Positions 61,361 through 64,000 of a stretch of 64,000 nucleotides of DNA are shown in pieces. Origin of the DNA: Sphingobacteriaceae bacterium GW460-11-11-14-LB5 (GTDB taxonomy: Bacteria; Bacteroidota; Bacteroidia; Sphingobacteriales; Sphingobacteriaceae). Position numbers and translations under genes: made by a program. The stretch's first letter is position 1, and each line of letters begins with the position of its first letter. Below the pieces are notes generated by a model. It saw only the letters and a list, made by a program, of their open reading frames with translations. It had not been told where the DNA came from and ran no database searches. The stretch lies in contig CP021237.1 of the NCBI GenBank assembly GCA_002151545.1, positions 3,596,001 to 3,660,000 on the forward strand, in the 5' to 3' direction.

Positions 61361-62617
61361 TTGAAAACCACACAAAACATATCCCATTTTAAACAAAAAG
61401 CTTTGCATTGGGCCAACCAGTTCGAGGTTTGCTGCTTTTTAGATTCAAATAACTACAAAGATGCTTACTCAGCTTACGATTTCATTATTGCTGTCGACGC
61501 AGATCATGAACTGAAATGCGCCACCGGGAATGCATTTGATCAACTAAAAAGTTTTTACGCATTGCATAAACAGTGGATTTTTGGCTTTTTCGGCTACGAT
61601 TTAAAAAACGAAATAGAAGATCTGCATTCTAATAATTCAGATCATTTAAATTTTCCAGATTTATACTTTTTTGTCCCAAAATACCTGATTGCCTTTAAAA
61701 AAGGCAATGCCGAGGTGCTGATTGGCCCTGAATCGATTTTAGCAGAGATTGATTCCTTTCAGCTTAAAACAGAAATCCAATCTAAAAAAGCAAAAGTAGC
61801 ACAACGGTTATCGAAAGATCAATATGTTCAAAAAGTAGAAGCCTTAAGAGACCATATTATTCGTGGTGATATCTATGAAGTTAATTTCTGCCAGGAGTTT
61901 TTTGCCGAAAATGCAGAAATAGATCCTGTTCAAACTTTCGAAGCGTTAAACAGCGTCTCACCCACTCCATTTGCTGGTTATTTTAAAGTTCAGGGCAACT
62001 ATATTTTATCTGCAACACCAGAAAGATTTTTGTGCAAACGCGGATCGAAACTCACCTCGCAACCCATTAAAGGAACCGCGAAAAGAAGTTTAGACCCAAT
62101 GGAAGATGAGGCTATAAAACTGCAGCTCAGGAACGACATTAAAGAACAGGCCGAAAATGTAATGATAGTTGATCTGGTACGCCACGACCTCACCAAATCG
62201 GCTGTTAAAGGTTCTGTTACCGTCGACGAATTATTCGGCATCTACAGCTTCCCGCAGGTGCATCAAATGATTTCTACCATTAGTTGCGAATTAAATCCAG
62301 CGATCCATTTTATCGACGCCATCAAAAATGCATTCCCAATGGGCTCTATGACGGGCGCTCCAAAGGTTAAAGCCATGAAATTAATCGAAGAATATGAAGT
62401 GACTAAAAGAGGCATTTATTCGGGCTCCTTTGGCTGCATCAGTGCAGCTGGTGATTTCGATTTTAATGTAGTCATCCGAAGCATCTTATACAATGCAGCA
62501 TCCAACTATTTATCTTTTCAGGTTGGAGGAGCCATCACCTACCAAAGCAATGCTGTTTTAGAATACGAAGAGTGTTTACTGAAAGCCAGTGCGATTTTGA
62601 AAGTACTTGAAGGTTAA
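61361..62617 (+). CDS. pabB: Aminodeoxychorismate synthase component I
   Basis: The 418-residue chorismate-binding enzyme makes 4-amino-4-deoxychorismate for folate synthesis together with a glutaminase partner not seen here. PIKGTAKR holds the Lys that forms the intermediate in PabB, and MGSMTGAPKVKAMKLIEEYE and RGIYSGSFG complete the site. The start is a TTG at 61361; there is no in-frame Met before the conserved domain. The next step, PabC, may be the class IV enzyme at 38779. The gene stands alone with a repeat array downstream. Confidence 0.9.
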   Translation: MKTTQNISHFKQKALHWANQFEVCCFLDSNNYKDAYSAYDFIIAVDADHELKCATGNAFDQLKSFYALHKQWIFGFFGYDLKNEIEDLHSNNSDHLNFPDLYFFVPKYLIAFKKGNAEVLIGPESILAEIDSFQLKTEIQSKKAKVAQRLSKDQYVQKVEALRDHIIRGDIYEVNFCQEFFAENAEIDPVQTFEALNSVSPTPFAGYFKVQGNYILSATPERFLCKRGSKLTSQPIKGTAKRSLDPMEDEAIKLQLRNDIKEQAENVMIVDLVRHDLTKSAVKGSVTVDELFGIYSFPQVHQMISTISCELNPAIHFIDAIKNAFPMGSMTGAPKVKAMKLIEEYEVTKRGIYSGSFGCISAAGDFDFNVVIRSILYNAASNYLSFQVGGAITYQSNAVLEYEECLLKASAILKVLEG

Positions 62618-62627
62618 TTGGTTCAAT

Positions 62628-63162
62628 AGTCATTAATCATTGGTTCAATGGGGCACTGCTCAAGCGATTCGACTATATAAATCGTCGTCATCTCGACTGG
62701 AACGCAGTGGAATGGAGAGATCTATCCAGTATATCTCGCTTGTTAGATTTCTCGACTGCGCTGCACTCCGCTCGAAATGACGGTACTTTAAAGCGGGATC
62801 ACTAGTCATTAATCATTGGTTCAATGAGGCACTCCCCAAGCGATTCGACTATATAAGTCGTCGCCATCTCGACTGGAACGCTGTGGAATGGAGAGATCTA
62901 TCCAGTATATCTCGCTTGTTAGATTTCTCGACTGCGTTACACTCCGCTCGAAATGACGGTACTTTAAAGCGGGGTTCACTAGTCATTAATCATTGGTTCA
63001 ATGAGGCACTTCCCAAGCGATTCGACTATATAAGTCGTCGTCATCTCGACTGGAACGCAGTGGAATGGAGAGATCTATCTATCCAGATTTAGCTTCGCTG
63101 AGCACTTCGTGGTTCTCGACTGCATTACACTCCGCTCGAAATGACGGTAATTTAAAACGGGA
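62628..63162 (+). repeat. Three-unit array of 177-bp palindromic repeats
   Basis: Units start at 62628, 62804 and 62981 (spacing 176 and 177). Each begins AGTCATTAATCATTGGTTCA, then CTCGACTGGAACGCAGTGGA and GGAGAGATCTATCC, and ends TCGACTGCG...CTCGAAATGACGGTA. Units one and two are nearly identical; the third has a different middle (TTTAGCTTCGCTGAGCAC). The arms CGTCATCTCGACTG and CTCGAAATGACG are inverted, so each unit folds back. It fills the gap between pabB and the M48 gene. Confidence 0.85.
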
Positions 63163-63169
63163 CGAAAAC

Positions 63170-63213
63170 AAAAAAAGGTGGAATTTTCTGCATCATGCGA
63201 AACCTTCCACCTT
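63170..63213 (-). terminator. Terminator of the M48 peptidase gene
   Basis: AAGGTGGAA (63175-63183) pairs with TTCCACCTT (63205-63213); on the minus strand the stem is followed by TTTTTTTG. It lies 20 bases past the M48 stop. Confidence 0.82.
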
Positions 63214-63232
63214 AAACCTTAAGCCCTAAACC

Positions 63233-64000
63233 TTATTTCTTATAATACTGCTGTGCTTCTGGTAAATATTTTTGGATCTGAGCAATACGGGTAGCATCAC
63301 TTGGGTGAGTACTTAAAAACTCAGCTGGTTTTTGAGCTCCTGCAGATGCAGCAGACATCCTGTTCCAGAAACTGGTCGCATTTTGAGGATTGTAGCCAGC
63401 CATTGCCATAAAAATCAAGCCTAAACGGTCGGCCTCTAATTCCTGATTACGACTGAATTTTAACATTGCCACTTGCCCCCCAACGCCATAACCTGCATTG
63501 AAAATAGACTGTGCTTTAGGATTTTTGGATAGTGCTAACCCTGCTGCTGCACCCAAACCCTGTGCAACCATTTCGTTCGACATCCGTTCTGCAGAGTGAC
63601 CTGCAATGGCATGGGCAATCTCGTGTCCCATTACCGTAGCTAAACCCGCATCATCCTGGGTAACAGGCAAAATACCGGTATAAACCACAATCTTACCTCC
63701 TGGCATACACCAGGCATTTTTCTCATTATTCTGTACAACGTTCACTTCCCACTGGTAATCTGCAATGAGGTTACCATAGTTATTGCTGTTCATATACGAT
63801 TTCACAGCTGTGATTAATCTACTGCCAATGGTTTTAACTTTCAAAGCCTGCGCATTCGAAGCGGGTAAAACCGTCGTTTTATTTTCAGTTAAAAAGGTGC
63901 TGTACGCCTGGAATGCCATTGGCAAAACCTGGTCGTTACTCACTAAATCAAATCGGCTACGACCTGTTAAAGGAACAGTGGAACAGGAGTTAAATAATAA
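63233..64000 (-). CDS. M48 family metallopeptidase lipoprotein (partial, cut at the right edge)
   Basis: The frame stays open from 63233 to the end of the window (at least 255 residues). The visible start upstream of the first Val reads LLFNSCSTVPLTGRSRFDL, a lipobox (FNSC) followed by the mature N terminus, so the true start lies just beyond the right edge. The zinc motif is HEIAH in ATVMGHEIAHAIAGH, with the third ligand Glu in EADRLGLIFM. The family includes BepA and Oma1-like proteases that control outer-membrane protein quality. The enzyme is probably an outer-membrane lipoprotein of that kind. Confidence 0.9.
   Translation of the reverse strand, partial: LLFNSCSTVPLTGRSRFDLVSNDQVLPMAFQAYSTFLTENKTTVLPASNAQALKVKTIGSRLITAVKSYMNSNNYGNLIADYQWEVNVVQNNEKNAWCMPGGKIVVYTGILPVTQDDAGLATVMGHEIAHAIAGHSAERMSNEMVAQGLGAAAGLALSKNPKAQSIFNAGYGVGGQVAMLKFSRNQELEADRLGLIFMAMAGYNPQNATSFWNRMSAASAGAQKPAEFLSTHPSDATRIAQIQKYLPEAQQYYKK

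Noticed and set aside
62883..63092. Plus-strand frame of 69 codons in the 177-bp array
   Set aside because: The translation follows the repeat and has repeated segments only because the DNA repeats; no gene-like features.

Overview
The window reads as chromosomal DNA of a Bacteroidota bacterium, most likely Pedobacter or a close relative in the Sphingobacteriaceae. The grounds are AT-rich coding sequence, start regions without clear Shine-Dalgarno sites, several promoters with the Bacteroidota -7 box TAnnTTTG, a secreted protein ending in a type IX secretion (gliding-type) C-terminal domain, bshB1, a DUF4294 gene, and intergenic gaps packed with palindromic repeats. The genus is an inference, not a database match.

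Left part (0.3-12 kb). Two secreted glycosidases, a GH29 alpha-L-fucosidase and a GH95-like enzyme, form a minus-strand pair. Next come holA and, divergent from it, a stand-alone HsdR-N-type nuclease-fold protein. A repeat-filled gap then holds one IS481-like element with perfect 15-bp ends. Beyond it are three minus-strand genes, Gfo/Idh/MocA oxidoreductase, double-DUF1080 protein and a second Gfo/Idh/MocA oxidoreductase, which resemble the 3-keto-glycoside oxidation route. A third glycosidase (GH29 plus discoidin-like domain) lies at 43-44.5 kb. No SusC/SusD pair is present.

Middle part (12-46 kb). This is mainly housekeeping and small accessory genes: valS, a tandem pair of Uma2 genes, a Zn/Cd-type P-ATPase, an M13 peptidase, mnmD, a membrane-protein run ending in mazG, truA, two lipoproteins, a LolC/E-like permease, a NamZ-type muramidase, a soluble triple-PAS histidine kinase, topoisomerase IB facing fmt, rluD with a class IV aminotransferase (probable pabC), a PLP desulfhydrase/deaminase, and a divergent HxlR regulator/SDR pair.

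Right part (46-64 kb). A 1133-residue beta-helix/repeat protein with a T9SS tail is followed by lysine 6-transaminase and an acyl-CoA dehydrogenase, a DUF4294-glutathione peroxidase-bshB1 operon, rel-fur-purA, a ParE-type toxin-antitoxin pair, pabB, and an M48 lipoprotein peptidase cut by the right edge.

No rRNA, tRNA, CRISPR or prophage was recognised. The most unusual material is the non-coding repeat landscape: a six-unit array of about 130-145 bp units, a three-unit 177-bp array, and several interspersed palindrome families, one with conserved ends around a variable hairpin core. The protein-level items most worth testing are the stand-alone HsdR-N nuclease beside holA, the exported Gfo/Idh-DUF1080 set, and an SDR that lacks the usual catalytic tyrosine.
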